This document shows, piece after piece, positions 43,506 through 52,848 of a stretch of DNA of 64,000 bases. How positions within the stretch are numbered: position 1 is the stretch's first letter; each line of letters begins with the position of its first letter. A program made the translations under genes and the position numbers. The notes under the pieces are model-generated. The model saw only the letters and a list, made by a program, of their open reading frames with translations. It was not told the DNA's origin and ran no database searches. The stretch covers positions 5,952,001 through 6,016,000 of the forward strand of contig NZ_CP059572.1 of the NCBI RefSeq assembly GCF_019175365.1. Reading direction: 5' to 3'. The DNA is from Actinomadura graeca (lineage in GTDB: Bacteria; Actinomycetota; Actinomycetes; Streptosporangiales; Streptosporangiaceae).

Positions 43506-44420
43506 ATGGCCAAGCGCAAGGGCAAGGGACCCACCCCCAAGGCCGAGGACAGGCACTGGCACGGCAAGCGCCAGAAGGCCCGCGCCATCAAGAGCGCCAA
43601 GCGGACCGGGACCCCGACGGTCGGCCCCGGCGCCCGCGCCGGATCCGACCCCCGCCAGCCCGCCGGAGGACGTCCCGCCGGCGCCCGCCGCGCGAACGGC
43701 GAGGTCCCCGAGCTGGTCACCGGCCGCAACCCGGTCGTCGAGGCCCTGCGCGCGGGCGTCCCGGGCAGCGCGCTGTACGTGGCGTCCGGCACCGACGAGC
43801 GCGTCCGCGAGTCGATCCAGCTCGCCGCCGACCGCCGCATCCCGCTGCTGGAGACGGGCAGGAACGAACTCGACCGGCTCACCGACGGGGCCGTCCACCA
43901 GGGCATCGCGCTCCAGGTCAGGCCGTACCGCTACGCCCACCCCGACGACCTGCTCACCGGCCCCGCGCCGCTGGTCGTCGCGGTGGACGGGATCACCGAC
44001 CCCCGCAACCTCGGCGCGATCGTCCGGTCGGCCGCGGCGTTCGGCGCCACCGGCGTCGTCGTGCCCGAGCGGCGCGCGGCCGGGGTAAACGCGGGCGCCT
44101 GGAAGTCCTCCGCCGGGACGCTCGCCACCGTCAAGGTCGCCCAGGCCACCAACCTCGCCCGCCAGCTCAAGGCGTACCAGAAGGCCGGCTGTTTCGTCGC
44201 GGGCCTCGATGCCCGGGGCGGCGTCACGGTCGCGGGCCTGGAGGTCGCGTCCGGCCCGTTCGTGCTGGTCGTCGGCTCGGAGGGCAAGGGCCTCGGACGG
44301 CTCGTCGCCGACACCTGCGACATGCTCGTCACGATCCCGATGCCCGGCACCGCCGAGTCCCTCAACGCCGGTGTCGCCGCCGGCATCGCCCTCTACGAGA
44401 TCAGCCGGCTCCGCGCCTGA
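43506..44420 (+). CDS. rlmB: 23S rRNA (guanosine(2251)-2'-O)-methyltransferase RlmB
   Basis: The 304-aa SPOUT methyltransferase starts with a basic, disordered N-terminus (about 65 residues rich in Lys/Arg/Gly), followed by the substrate-binding domain ('[15 protein letters not shown]') and the three SpoU motifs: '[20 protein letters not shown]', '[10 protein letters not shown]' and '[22 protein letters not shown]'. It methylates the ribosomal P-loop. It is downstream of cysS as in other Actinobacteria. GATAAAAT at about 43391 may be part of its own promoter. Confidence 0.92.
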   Translation: MAKRKGKGPTPKAEDRHWHGKRQKARAIKSAKRTGTPTVGPGARAGSDPRQPAGGRPAGARRANGEVPELVTGRNPVVEALRAGVPGSALYVASGTDERVRESIQLAADRRIPLLETGRNELDRLTDGAVHQGIALQVRPYRYAHPDDLLTGPAPLVVAVDGITDPRNLGAIVRSAAAFGATGVVVPERRAAGVNAGAWKSSAGTLATVKVAQATNLARQLKAYQKAGCFVAGLDARGGVTVAGLEVASGPFVLVVGSEGKGLGRLVADTCDMLVTIPMPGTAESLNAGVAAGIALYEISRLRA

Positions 44421-44435
44421 CCCCGTCCTCCTCCC

Positions 44436-44459
44436 GCCCGGCGTCCTCGGGCGCCGGGC
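44436..44459 (+). terminator. hairpin terminator after rlmB
   Basis: The 8-bp perfect stem GCCCGGCG (44436-44443) pairs with CGCCGGGC (44452-44459) over an 8-base loop and is followed by an A/T-rich segment. Confidence 0.6.
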
Positions 44460-44463
44460 CGAA

Positions 44464-44527
44464 ATAATCTCAATGCTCACATAGTTGACGTTCGTACAGT
44501 CAGCATTTATCTTTATGTTGAGATTAT
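44464..44527 (+). promoter_or_regulatory. sigma-70-type promoter flanked by inverted operator arms (EamA gene)
   Basis: TTGACG (44485-44490), a 17-bp spacer and TATCTT (44508-44513) form a near-consensus promoter. It is bracketed by ATAATCTCAA (44464-44473) and its exact complement TTGAGATTAT (44518-44527). The region is unusually AT-rich for this chromosome. Confidence 0.65.
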
Positions 44528-44549
44528 CAAGCATGAGGAGTGATGCCGG

Positions 44550-45434
44550 ATGACCGCCGTCGCGGCACCGCCGATGGTGCGGACCCGCCCCCTGGGGGAC
44601 CTCGCGCTCGCGGCCCTCGCCCCGGCGAGCTGGGGCACCACCTACGTCGTCACCACCACACTCCTGCCCGCCGACCGCCCCCTGCTCGCCGCCACGATGC
44701 GGGCCCTGCCCGCCGGGCTCGTCCTGCTCGCGGTGAACCGCCGCCTGCCCAAGGGCCACTGGTGGTGGAAGTCCGCGGTGCTCGGCATGCTCAACTTCGG
44801 CGCCTTCTTCCCGCTGATCTTCTTCGCCGCCTACCGGCTCCCCGGCGGCGTCGCGGCCACGATCGGCTCCGTCCAGCCGCTGCTCGTGGCGATGGGGTCG
44901 CTGCTCGTCCTGCGGGCCCGCCCGGCCCGCGCCGTCCTGTACGCCGCCTTCGTCGGCACGGGCGGCGTCGCGTTGCTGACCCTGTCCGCCGAGGCCCGGC
45001 TGGACCCCCTCGGCATCGCCGCCATGCTCACCGCGACGTCCCTGATGGCCGTCGCGATCGTGCTCGCCAAGAAGTGGGCCCCACCCGAATCGCCGCTGGT
45101 CATGACCGGCTGGCAGCTCACGGTCGGCGGCCTCGCCCTGGCCCCCTTCACCCTCGCCTTCGAGGGCGTCCCCTCGTCCGTCACCGGCGAGAACCTCGCG
45201 GGCTTCGCCTACCTCGGCATCGTCGGCACCGCCGCCGCGTACGCGCTGTGGTTCCGCGGCATCGAGCGGCTGGCCCCCACGTCCGTCTCCCTGCTCGGCC
45301 TCACCAACCCCATGGTCGCCACCATCGCGGGCCTGGCGATCCTCGGCCAGACCCTCACCGGCCTCCAGATCCTCGGCTTCACCATCGCGCTAGGCGCCCT
45401 CGTCGCCGGGCAGGCCCTGAACCGCGGGACCTGA
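44550..45434 (+). CDS. EamA/DMT-family transporter
   Basis: The 294-aa protein has ten hydrophobic segments in two EamA repeats ('[22 protein letters not shown]' and '[19 protein letters not shown]'), typical of drug/metabolite exporters such as RhtA/YdcZ relatives. GGAGTG precedes ATG 44550. The upstream promoter is flanked by an inverted repeat, but no regulator gene is adjacent. Its last 45 bp overlap, tail to tail, the end of the sigma factor gene on the other strand. Confidence 0.88.
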   Translation: MTAVAAPPMVRTRPLGDLALAALAPASWGTTYVVTTTLLPADRPLLAATMRALPAGLVLLAVNRRLPKGHWWWKSAVLGMLNFGAFFPLIFFAAYRLPGGVAATIGSVQPLLVAMGSLLVLRARPARAVLYAAFVGTGGVALLTLSAEARLDPLGIAAMLTATSLMAVAIVLAKKWAPPESPLVMTGWQLTVGGLALAPFTLAFEGVPSSVTGENLAGFAYLGIVGTAAAYALWFRGIERLAPTSVSLLGLTNPMVATIAGLAILGQTLTGLQILGFTIALGALVAGQALNRGT

Positions 45435-46607
45435 CAGACCGTCCCGCCGCCGCACCAGGAAGGCCCGCTCCGCGTCGTTCCCCACCAGCCCGATGGCCGC
45501 GTCGTAGGCGTCCGCCGCCTCCTCGATCCGCCCCAGCCGCCGCAGCAGATCGGCCCGGATCGCGTGGAACAGGTGGAACCGGCCGAGGTCCAGGGCGTCG
45601 ACCACGGCCAGCGCCGCGTCCGGCCCCTCGACCTCGGCCACCGCGACCGCCCGGTTGAGCTCCACCACCGGCCCCGGCGCCACCACCATCAGCTGGTCGT
45701 ACAGCCGCAGCACCTGCCGCCAGTCCGTCGGCCCGTCACTGTGCACCGCGTTGATCGCCGCCTGGATCTGGTACGGACCCGGCAGGTTCCGCCGCAGGCA
45801 CCGCCGGACGATCCCCTGCCCCTCCTCGATCAGCGCCCGGTCCCACAGCCCCCGGTCCTGGTCGGCGAGGAGCACCATCTCCCCGTCCCGCGTCCGCGCC
45901 CCCCTCCGCGCCTCGATGAGCAGCATGAGCGCGAGCAGCCCCCACACCTCCGGCTCGTCCGGCATCAGCTCCGCCAGCACCCGCCCCAGCCGGATCGCCT
46001 CCGCGCACAGCTCACCGCGCACCAGCTCCCCCGAACTGGCCACATACCCCTCGTTGAAGACGAGGTAGACGACCGCCAGCACCGCCCGCAGCCGCCCCGG
46101 AAGGTCCTCCTCCCGCGGAACCCGGTACGGGATCCCCGCGTCCCGGATCTTGGCCTTGGCCCGGACGAGCCGCTGCGCCATCGTCGCCTCCGGCACCAGG
46201 AACGCCCGCGCGATCTCCGCCGTCGACAGCCCGCCCAGCAGCCGCAACGTCAGCGCCACCCGCGCCGCGGGCGCCAGCGCCGGATGGCAGCACGTGAAGA
46301 TCAGCCGGAGCCGCTCGTCCTTCACCGCCCCCTCCTCCACCGGGTCGGCCACGTTCAGCAGCGCGGCCTGCGCCTGCTTGCCGTCCCGCGCCGCCTCCCG
46401 CCGCAGCCGGTCGATCGCCCGGTTCCGCGCCGTCGTGATGATCCACCCCGCGGGGCTCGGCGGCGGCCCGTCCACGGGCCACCGCCGGACCGCCTCGGCG
46501 AACGCGTCCTGCACGGCCTCCTCGGCGACGTCCACATCACCGAACGCCCCGATGAGCACGGCCACGGCCCGTCCGTGCTCCTCACGGAAGACCCGTTCGA
46601 CCTCCAA
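45390..46607 (-). CDS. ECF42-type RNA polymerase sigma factor
   Basis: The 405-aa protein has sigma-2 '[39 protein letters not shown]' and sigma-4 '[52 protein letters not shown]', then DUF6596/TPR-like helices ('[29 protein letters not shown]'). The TTG start at 46607 abuts the stop of the DGPF gene exactly. These factors usually need their C-terminal extension and have no membrane anti-sigma factor. The 3' end overlaps EamA convergently by 45 bp. Confidence 0.88.
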   Translation of the reverse strand: MEVERVFREEHGRAVAVLIGAFGDVDVAEEAVQDAFAEAVRRWPVDGPPPSPAGWIITTARNRAIDRLRREAARDGKQAQAALLNVADPVEEGAVKDERLRLIFTCCHPALAPAARVALTLRLLGGLSTAEIARAFLVPEATMAQRLVRAKAKIRDAGIPYRVPREEDLPGRLRAVLAVVYLVFNEGYVASSGELVRGELCAEAIRLGRVLAELMPDEPEVWGLLALMLLIEARRGARTRDGEMVLLADQDRGLWDRALIEEGQGIVRRCLRRNLPGPYQIQAAINAVHSDGPTDWRQVLRLYDQLMVVAPGPVVELNRAVAVAEVEGPDAALAVVDALDLGRFHLFHAIRADLLRRLGRIEEAADAYDAAIGLVGNDAERAFLVRRRDGLSGPAVQGLPGDEGA

Positions 46608-46955
46608 TCAGACCCCGCTCCAGAACGGCCGCACCTCGATCGGCAACCCCGTGATCCGGGCATACCGCCCAGCCCACTCCAGCGCCGTGTCCAGATCCTC
46701 GACCTTGATGACCGTGATCCCGCCGAGGTACTCCTTCCCCTCGGCGAACGGCCCGTCCGTGGCGATCACCTCGTCCCCCTGAAGCCGGACGACGGTGCTG
46801 GCGTCCGGTGACTGCAGCCCGGCCCCGAACACCCAAGCCTCCGCCTCCTCCAGCTCCCGCCGCACCTCGGCGATCTCCGCCATCACCTTCTCCATGACCT
46901 CCGGCGGCGGGATCGGCCCCTCCGGCTGGAACATGTTCAGCGCATACAACCTCAT
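46608..46955 (-). CDS. YciI-like DGPF-domain protein, partner of ECF42-type sigma factor
   Basis: The 115-aa protein has the family signature 'ATDGPFAEGKEYLGGITVIKVEDLDTALEWAGRYA'. ATG 46955 has GAGGAAG upstream. It is the first gene of a two-gene operon with the sigma factor, with no gap between stop and next start. Its counterpart is at 39428-39793; the two are divergent enough to suggest independent ECF42 modules rather than a fresh duplication. Confidence 0.9.
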   Translation of the reverse strand: MRLYALNMFQPEGPIPPPEVMEKVMAEIAEVRRELEEAEAWVFGAGLQSPDASTVVRLQGDEVIATDGPFAEGKEYLGGITVIKVEDLDTALEWAGRYARITGLPIEVRPFWSGV

Positions 46956-47118
46956 GCTTCCTCCTCGCGTCCGCGCCGGGCCCGTCCGGGCCCCTCACCC
47001 CCTACACGAACGCCAACCCCCCACATCGACACCCCACACCAAAATCCTCACCAAGGCCCACCCCGGCCAACCCCCGAGCAAGCCCCCCACCCCGTCGACT
47101 ACGATGCGGGACGAGCCC

Positions 47119-47194
47119 GCCGGCGTAGCTCAATTGGCAGAGCATCTGTCTTGTAAACAGAAGGTTAGGGGTTCAAGTCCCCTCGCCGGCTCCA
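47119..47194 (+). tRNA. tRNA-Thr (anticodon TGT)
   Basis: It folds as a complete cloverleaf. The acceptor stem GCCGGCG pairs with CGCCGGC, the D-arm has GCTC..GAGC, and the anticodon loop CTTGTAA with TGT is closed by TCTGT/ACAGA. The T-arm is AGGGG-TTCAAGT-CCCCT, with CCA encoded at 47192-47194. Its 3' half is the integration site of the element to the right; the integrated copy restores a full tRNA gene. Confidence 0.95.
47153..47194 (+). other. attL: 3' half of tRNA-Thr
   Basis: The 42 bp from GTAAACAG to TCCA recur at 56311-56352 with one mismatch (G at 47177, A at 56335). This marks the left junction of the integrated element. Confidence 0.85.
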
Positions 47195-47199
47195 AGCTC

Positions 47200-47231
47200 A
47201 GAGCCCCCTTCCACCCAAGGAAGGGGGCTCT
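47200..47231 (+). terminator. terminator after tRNA-Thr
   Basis: The perfect 13-bp stem AGAGCCCCCTTCC (47200-47212) pairs with 47219-47231 over an ACCCAA loop and runs into TTGC. Confidence 0.8.
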
Positions 47232-47253
47232 TTGCTAACAGTCTTGCTAACAG
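47232..47253 (+). repeat. TTGCTAACAG direct repeats at 12-bp period (candidate integrase arm sites)
   Basis: Exact copies occur at 47232-47241 and 47244-47253, 38 bp inside attL. A matching GCTAAC pair with the same 12-bp period lies inside the right end (56193, 56205). Confidence 0.5.
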
Positions 47254-47260
47254 CGCCCCC

Positions 47261-47892
47261 TTACGCCGCCCCGTCGATCCGCTGGGCGAAGATCGAGGCG
47301 GCTTCCGCGAGCTGCTCGTTCACCACGTGCGCGTAGACCCGCAGCGTGATCGCCGGATCGGCATGCCCCCGAGCCTCGCGGCGACGACGTGGACGGCGAC
47401 GCCCGCCAGAAGCAACGTCGTCGCGTGGACGTGGCGGAGATCGTGAAGCCGCGCGTGGGGGAGAGGGACGACGCCGCCCGCCGCGTTGTGCTCTTTGATC
47501 AGCGTCGCCATAAGCGACGAGACCGTGTCCGGATGGATTGGCTCGCCCCATCCCGTGGTGAATACGTGGCCGTCCTCCTTGCCCTTCCAGAACTCACCCG
47601 CCTTGAGCTTGTCGGCGAACTGGCGCTTGCGATGCGCCTTGAGGACGTCGACCGTGCCGGGGTCGATGCTCACGACGCGGGACCGTCCGCTCTTCGTCGT
47701 TCCCTCGATCCGCTCACCGGCGACGAACCCGACCGAGCCCCGGATGTGGACGGAAGCGCCGTCCAGGTCGACGTCTGGCCATCGCAGGTTGAGCAACTCA
47801 CCGCGACGAGCACCGGTGTACGCGGCGAGGTGGAAGAACGCCGACAGCCGATGCGCCTCAGCAGTGACGAGGAAGGCCCGGAGTTGCAAGCT
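47261..47892 (-). pseudogene. tyrosine site-specific integrase, 5'-truncated and frameshifted
   Basis: Only the catalytic domain remains. It shows Arg I in 'YTGARRGELLNLRW', the HxxR-type box 'LHDLRHVHATTLLLAG', then a frameshift at a run of five G near 47366-47371 ('AARLG' to 'HADPAITLRVYAHVV'), after which the nucleophile Tyr occurs in LRVYAHV. The N-terminal DNA-binding half is missing: at about 47893 the sequence switches to TraSA in another frame. The gene reads towards the tRNA, as is standard for these elements. It is not expected to be functional. Confidence 0.85.
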
Positions 47893-47894
47893 GC

Positions 47895-48447
47895 CTGTTC
47901 GGCCTCGTGTTCGGGGACATAGACCGAGCGAGCATGGTGCCAGGCGCCGTCCTGGCCGGCGACGATGCACACGCCGGGCGTCTGGGCGGGGATGGCACGG
48001 GCGGCGTCCAGGGCGGCCGGGTCCAGGTCGCCGAGGGTCATGTTCGCCGTCTCGGGGTCGTTGACCCGGTGGCATACCCGGCCGGAGAGCTGTGTGCGTA
48101 GGGCGGTGACGCCGGGGCCGAGGTCGGAACCGATGCGCTGCCCGCACACGATCAGGTAGACCGCGAACGCCCGATCGAGCTGAGCCACCCGCAGCAGCGC
48201 GGTAGCCGTCCGCGACACCTCGTCCTTCTCAAATTTGTCGGCCATCAGGAATAGCTCCGCGACCTCGTCCACCAGGACCACCACCGGCAGCGGCCACAGG
48301 TCTTCCGGCAGTGTCAGACGTTGCGGACACCCTGCGCACGGCACAGCGCCATGCGGTTCTCTACCTCCCCAACAAGATCACACAGCAGGTCGACCGACTC
48401 TTTCCGGTTGGTGGCCAGCGCCGACAGACGCGGCGCGTAGGGCGTGA
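47895..48447 (-). pseudogene. TraSA/TraB FtsK-like DNA translocase, internal fragment
   Basis: The fragment matches the C-terminal motor of the conjugal transfer protein of pSAM2-type elements: 'YAPRLSALATNRKESVDLLCDLVGEVENRMALCRAQGVRNV', a one-base frameshift near 48319, then 'LPEDLWPLPVVVLVDEVAELF' (Walker B) and 'VCHRVNDPETANMTLGDLDPAALDAA'. The Walker A half is gone, replaced by IS481-like sequence, and the 3' end is fused to the integrase fragment by a deletion that must have removed the genes usually between them. Confidence 0.8.
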
Positions 48448-49216
48448 ACTCGACCCAAACCGACGTTGCCGTCCTTGTTCACGGTCCGGTCGACCTCGAC
48501 GGCGTCCCCGTTCTCAGGCGGCGGCAGCAGCGGCGGTCCGGCCTTGCGTGCCCCGCGGGCGGCCAGCGCGGTCAGGCCCGCGGTCGAGAGGTGCGAGCGC
48601 ACCGACTTGATCTGGGTCCCGGCGTTGAGCAGGTGGATGACGTCGGCGTCGGCCCAAAACGTCACGGTGACTCCCGCTTGGGCGGGGCCGAGCCAGAACT
48701 GGCGACCGGCCACGAACATGTTCCCGCTGGCCGGCGCGGTCCGCTCGAACTCCACCGCCCCGCCATCCCAGACGCTGCTTCCAGCGCTGCTGTCAGGGAT
48801 CGACGAGCGGTTCCACCACAGTCTGCGGCGGGAACTGCTGGATGACGTGGTGCCGTTCGATGACCTGGACGCGGCCCGGGCCGCGGTGGCGGGCTGGGTG
48901 GTCGACTACAACACCCGCCGTCCTCACCAGTCGCTGAGCATGGCGTATCCGGCCGACCGGTTCGACACCCGCACCGCTCAAGACGAACAGGAGTTGCTGC
49001 CGCTGCGATTGCCCGCCGCGGTCCGCCTGGCCACCGTTCCGCCCGCCCGCGACCCCCGGCCGGTCGCCGAACCGACCGATCCAAACTCGCTGGGCGAAGC
49101 CGCACCTTGCCCGTCGTGGTCGGCGATCGCGGCGCCGTCAACCGGTGCACGATGCCGTTGTCACGGCAGATCCGATCGAACAACACCTCACCGCCATGGC
49201 CGAGCGGGACTGTGCG
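48448..49216. mobile_element. IS481-like transposase remnant with an oppositely oriented internal segment
   Basis: Three pieces of one transposase are visible. On the minus strand, 49103-49216 encodes 'GEVLFDRICRDNGIVHRLTAPRSPTTTGKV'. On the plus strand, about 48805-49086 encodes 'ERFHHSLRRELLDDVVPFDDLDAARAAVAGWVVDYNTRRPHQSLSMAYPADRF'. On the minus strand, 48448-48771 encodes 'VEFERTAPASGNMFVAGRQFWLGPAQAGVTV'. They follow each other in the intact protein, so the middle is inverted. The N-terminal third is absent. Not functional. Confidence 0.75.
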
Positions 49217-49222
49217 GTTTTC

Positions 49223-50844
49223 GGCTCTGTCGCACTTTCGGTGGTGGCGGAGGGTGAGGCTATCGGAGGAGGATGCGGTGGCGTAGTAGGTGGAAGCCTG
49301 CTCGGCCGTACATCTGTCTCTTGATCAGTTTGGTCTTGGTATTGACGCCCTCGGTGCCGCCGTTGTGATATTCGCTGGTCATGGCGGCGTGGGCAGCGGC
49401 TTGGTCGAGTCGCAGACCGCGGGTGAACGAGTGCAGGCGAGTTCGCCTCGTCGGCGGTGGTTATCCACTCTTGTAGCCGGTCGGCGTTGTCGACGGCGGG
49501 GATCAGGAGCCGGGCGAAGCTGCGAACCAGCGGGGCCAGGTTGTTCATCTCCGGGCAGGCGCTGGTGGTCTTGGCGAGGAGTTCCTGCTGGTCGGGTCTG
49601 AGGGCCTCGGGGCGTGTGAGTAGGAGCCGGGCGAGCCTGCGGGGTGACAGGGCGGGGCGGTCGTCCTCGACACGGCCCTGGGTGATGTAGCGGTAGAGGA
49701 GGATCTGGTTGCCGGTGTAGCCGCGTTCGCGGATCTCGCGCTGGAGTTGCGGGACGGAAACCGCGGGGTCTTCATCCCGGCGTTTGCGCGGGTATTTGCG
49801 GTGGGGATCGACAGGCGTGGGACGGTAGTGGGGCGCCCGCCGCATCTGCTGGGGCTTGTCGGCCCGTGCGTGGCGTTTGAGGGTGTTCAGGGCCAGGTTC
49901 AGCCGCCGGGCGCATTCCAGCAGGCCAACGCCCGCATCGAGCAGGTCATGGACCTGCTGCCACCGGGCGAGGGTGGTGGTCTTTGCGCCGTTGAGGTTGC
50001 GCACCCGGGAGGCGCTGGCCCAGCAGCCGCTGTGGACCGTGACCTTCTTGCCGGCGGCTTGGGCGAGGTTGTGCCAGATGTGTCACCGGTTCCCGGCCTG
50101 CAGGGCGTCGGGCAGGGCCTGGTGCATGGCGTCGGCGTAGCCTGCGGCACCGTCCCGGCAGACGACCTGCACGCCCGGATGCTCGCGCAACCACACTGCG
50201 AGGGTGTCGGACCTGTGGTCGGCCAGGACATCGATACGCCGGCGGGTCTTGGCGTCGATCAAAACGGTGGCGTAGGTCCTGGAGCGTCGCAGGGAGAAGT
50301 CGTCCACGCCCAGCACCCGTGGCGCCGCGACCATCGGTAACGGGATCCGCAGCAGGGCTCGCAGTGCGGTGTGAGGGGAGATCGGCGCTGCCAGCGCGGC
50401 CAGTATCCGAGCGCTGGCCCGGCCGGCCAACTCCCGCACCACCGCCCCGACCTGGGCGGTGAGCCGGGCATTTCGTCGCTGGTAACGCTCCAGCAGCCCA
50501 GGGAACTGCCCTCGGAATGTTCGCCGGGGGCACCGCCAGTCTCGGCACGCGAGCCGACGCACCCGCACATACAGCACTACCGGCCGTCCATCGACGGGGA
50601 CATCGGCCACGGTCCGCTCGCACCACCCATGAACATGGCCGGTCTTGACAGCGCATTCCGGGCACGGCACTCGTGCCTTCCGGCTGCGGGCCCGCACCGG
50701 GATCAGCTTGCCCTCGTCCGTCACATCGTCGATGACCAGGCCGGACAAGCCCGAAAACACCACATCAACAAGCCTGTCGCCCTCGATCACCCCTCAGCGT
50801 GACGGGCTGCCACCCTTCGCTACCACCGAAAGTGCGACAGAGCC
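49223..50844 (-). mobile_element. ISL3-family insertion sequence, 1622 bp
   Basis: The terminal inverted repeats begin GGCTCTGTCGCACTTTCGG at both ends (49223 rightward, 50844 leftward) and match over about 33 bp with two mismatches. The single transposase gene inside is broken. No 8-bp target duplication is apparent (CGGTTTTC on the left, GTTGACTG on the right), which suggests that one flank was later deleted. It interrupts the IS481-like remnant on its left. Confidence 0.85.
49260..50790 (-). pseudogene. ISL3-family transposase with in-frame stop and frameshift
   Basis: The gene starts about 50790 (MIEGDRLVDVVFSGLSGLVI), with a Cys-rich zinc-finger region ('RVPCPECAVKTGHVHGWCERTV', 'ACRDWRCPRRTF') and the catalytic domain ('VLGVDDFSLRRSRTYATVLID'). 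TGA at 50083-50085 replaces the Trp of the conserved 'NRWHIWHNL'. The same frame resumes, then shifts near 49436; the true C-terminus is read in another frame ('SEYHNGGTEGVNTKTKLIKRQ', 'GFHLLRHRILL') and ends at 49260. It is inactive unless supplied in trans. Confidence 0.87.
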
Positions 50845-50983
50845 GTTGACTGGACAGACCCAGCTGTGAGCTTCCCCTCTCGCGACGGCTGCCCAAGCTC
50901 TTACGTGGACAGTATCGGGTGCCCGTGTACCCCGTTGGGGTGATCTGCCAGACGTTGTCGGTTCTCAACTTTACTGTGGTCTT

Positions 50984-51677
50984 GTGGACTTTGAGAACCT
51001 CAGGGGCGACTGTCCGAACTGCCACTACGGCACCGCGTTCCGCAGGTCGGAGAAGCTGCGGATCTGGCCGACGTCCCACCAGTACGGGCAGAGCAGCTAC
51101 GTCGGGCCGCCCGAGGCGCACGCGTGGGTCGACCTTCTTGTCTACCGTTGCCTGCACTGCGACAAGACCACGACGTACCGCGAAAAACGGGTCTCGCTGC
51201 CCGGCGAGGACGCCGACTCAGCGCGAGAGGTGCGGCTCATCCATCGCGAGATGGTTTACCCCAAGCCCTCACCACGAAAGTTGCACGAGACGATGCCGGA
51301 CGGCGTCCGGTCCCTGTATGGGGAAGCTTTCAGTGCGAGCAGCAGGCGCGCTTCGGGCCGCCGGGGTGATGTACCGGGCAGTGGTCGAGGAGTTGGTGAA
51401 GGAGCGCGGCGGAACCGGCAAGGACCTGTACGCCAAGATCGAGAACCTGAAGGTGAAGGGTCTTGACGGCGATTTGGTAGACGACCTGCACGAGGCGCGA
51501 ATGCTCGGCAACGACTCCATTCACGCAGGCCTCATCTACTCCGCCGAAGAGGTAGCCGACATCGCCAACCTGATCGAAGAAGCCACCATCACGCTGTATG
51601 TGCAGCCAGAGGAACGACGGAGGATGCGGCATGCTCGGAAGGCGCGACGGGACGCCGTGAAGACCAACAAGAACTAG
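50984..51677 (+). pseudogene. DUF4145 domain protein, frameshifted
   Basis: GTG 50984 begins 'MDFENLRGDCPNCHYGTAF', with two CxxC pairs (CPNC, CLHC) of a likely zinc ribbon. The frame then breaks near 51328-51331 (run GCTTTC), and the C-terminal part 'AAGVMYRAVVEELVKERGGTGKDLYAKIENLKVKGLDGDLVDDLHEARMLGNDSIHAG' continues in another frame to 51677. DUF4145 is a HEPN-like helical domain often near restriction or toxin systems. One extra T would explain the break. A sequencing error cannot be excluded. Confidence 0.65.
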
Positions 51678-51892
51678 CGAGGGAAGGTGACCGGCCCCGC
51701 GCTCCGGGTGCGCTTGTGGTGCTGTTGCAGGTCAACGGGGCGGCTGTACAGCAGGAAAGTACAGCAACACAGGCACACAACGGCTCACACGCACGATCAG
51801 CGACACAAAGTCCTAGCTGGGCTGGAGCGACCGGGCACGGGTCTGCCACTTGCTACGGATCAGAAGGTAGATCGAAAGCCGGCCGCTCGGAA

Positions 51893-52432
51893 TCACCTTT
51901 TAGATTCGATACCGCCTTTTCGTCGCGTTAAAGCCCGATCGACTCGGAGTGTCAAAGTATAAAAAGCCCACGCTGGAAAGATTCCCGCAAGGAGCAGAGT
52001 AAGGATTGAGGTCACAATGTTCGAGAGATTCAATCCTTGCTCGAAGGTTATTGTCCACAAGGCCGCCGCTCCACTGAACGCCCAAAGGAGTACCGCGTAG
52101 TATGCGACCCTAAGGATGCTTCCGGTGCGTGAGCGCACCCGTCCAAGAAGCAGGAAAGCCTTCATTGCTTCTAGGGAAGACCTAAGAGGGAATCGCTTGC
52201 GTTGTTTGATTTTGGGTATCAGCAGATGTTCTTGCCCACGTTCTCGCGCCTCGGATGGCCTTCGCTGCTGGCTGCGCCACACCAAGTATTCTCTGCATAG
52301 GAACCCGCAGGCCGCCAACAAGGCTGTGAGAAGCGGGCCAATGATTGCGCCTAGCAACTCCGCTGAAGTCATGCCGTTCCTGTAGAGATTTGGAGCGAAG
52401 ACGCCGCCAATTCCTTTGAATGAATCGGTCAT
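51893..52432 (-). CDS. membrane protein, unknown function (element cargo)
   Basis: The 179-aa protein has an N-terminal hydrophobic segment ('SAELLGAIIGPLLTALLAACGFLC', residues about 23-47), a basic cytoplasmic loop ('PKIKQRKRFPLRSSLEAMKAF') and two further membrane segments (about 108-130 and 140-163). GC content and codon use are lower than in the chromosome, which indicates acquired DNA. No known domain is recognised. It lies on the same strand as the 52849-53700 membrane protein and may belong to the NACHT-associated cargo. Confidence 0.55.
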   Translation of the reverse strand: MTDSFKGIGGVFAPNLYRNGMTSAELLGAIIGPLLTALLAACGFLCREYLVWRSQQRRPSEARERGQEHLLIPKIKQRKRFPLRSSLEAMKAFLLLGRVRSRTGSILRVAYYAVLLWAFSGAAALWTITFEQGLNLSNIVTSILTLLLAGIFPAWAFYTLTLRVDRALTRRKGGIESKR

Positions 52433-52848
52433 AATAGTATTTCAATGATAGGTTGCACAATGTGTTGAATCTGTCAAGTTTAAGTTAAGCTTTGGCAATA
52501 TGGTTGAGGGCGATCACTGCAACGGCCTCTGGTGTGTCGGTCGTGGTCGGCTCGATCTACTGGATCAACTGTCCTCGGATGGGCGAATGTGCTTGGGGCG
52601 GGATTGCTAACGCGGGTGCTAGCGGCGGGTCTGGACGGGGCTGGACGTGGGTGGAACCGGTGGGCGGGTGGAGAGGGTTGCTAGCAGGTCGGAGGACGGT
52701 TGCGGACGGGTGTGGATCTTGTTCATTAGTCTCGTAATGAGTAGGTCGTTGTTTGATTTCGACAGGCACATCACGTAGACCGCACGATCGCAGCATCGTG
52801 ATCAATTGGACGGAATCCACTTCCCTGGCTAGGGGCTGTCTTTGCTGC
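52433..52848. other. 416-bp intergenic region with GCTAAC/GCTAGC repeats
   Basis: No convincing gene is present. The left part is A/T-rich (TTTAAGTTAAGC near 52480). GCTAAC (52606) and GCTAGC (52618) repeat with the same 12-bp period as the repeats near the element ends, and another TTGCTAGC lies near 52678. Confidence 0.4.

Noticed and set aside
47320..48147. One continuous 275-aa integrase
   Set aside because: The first about 85 residues are an out-of-frame reading of TraSA sequence, and the catalytic Tyr lies in another frame, so it is a truncated, frameshifted pseudogene.
49138..50004. Independent protein of 288 aa
   Set aside because: It is the second half of the ISL3 transposase after an in-frame TGA; its last part is past a frameshift and outside the IS.
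52492..52737. Possible 81-aa plus-strand gene
   Set aside because: No ribosome binding site or recognisable motif; it overlaps the GCTAAC-type repeats and reads as Gly/Trp-rich noise.
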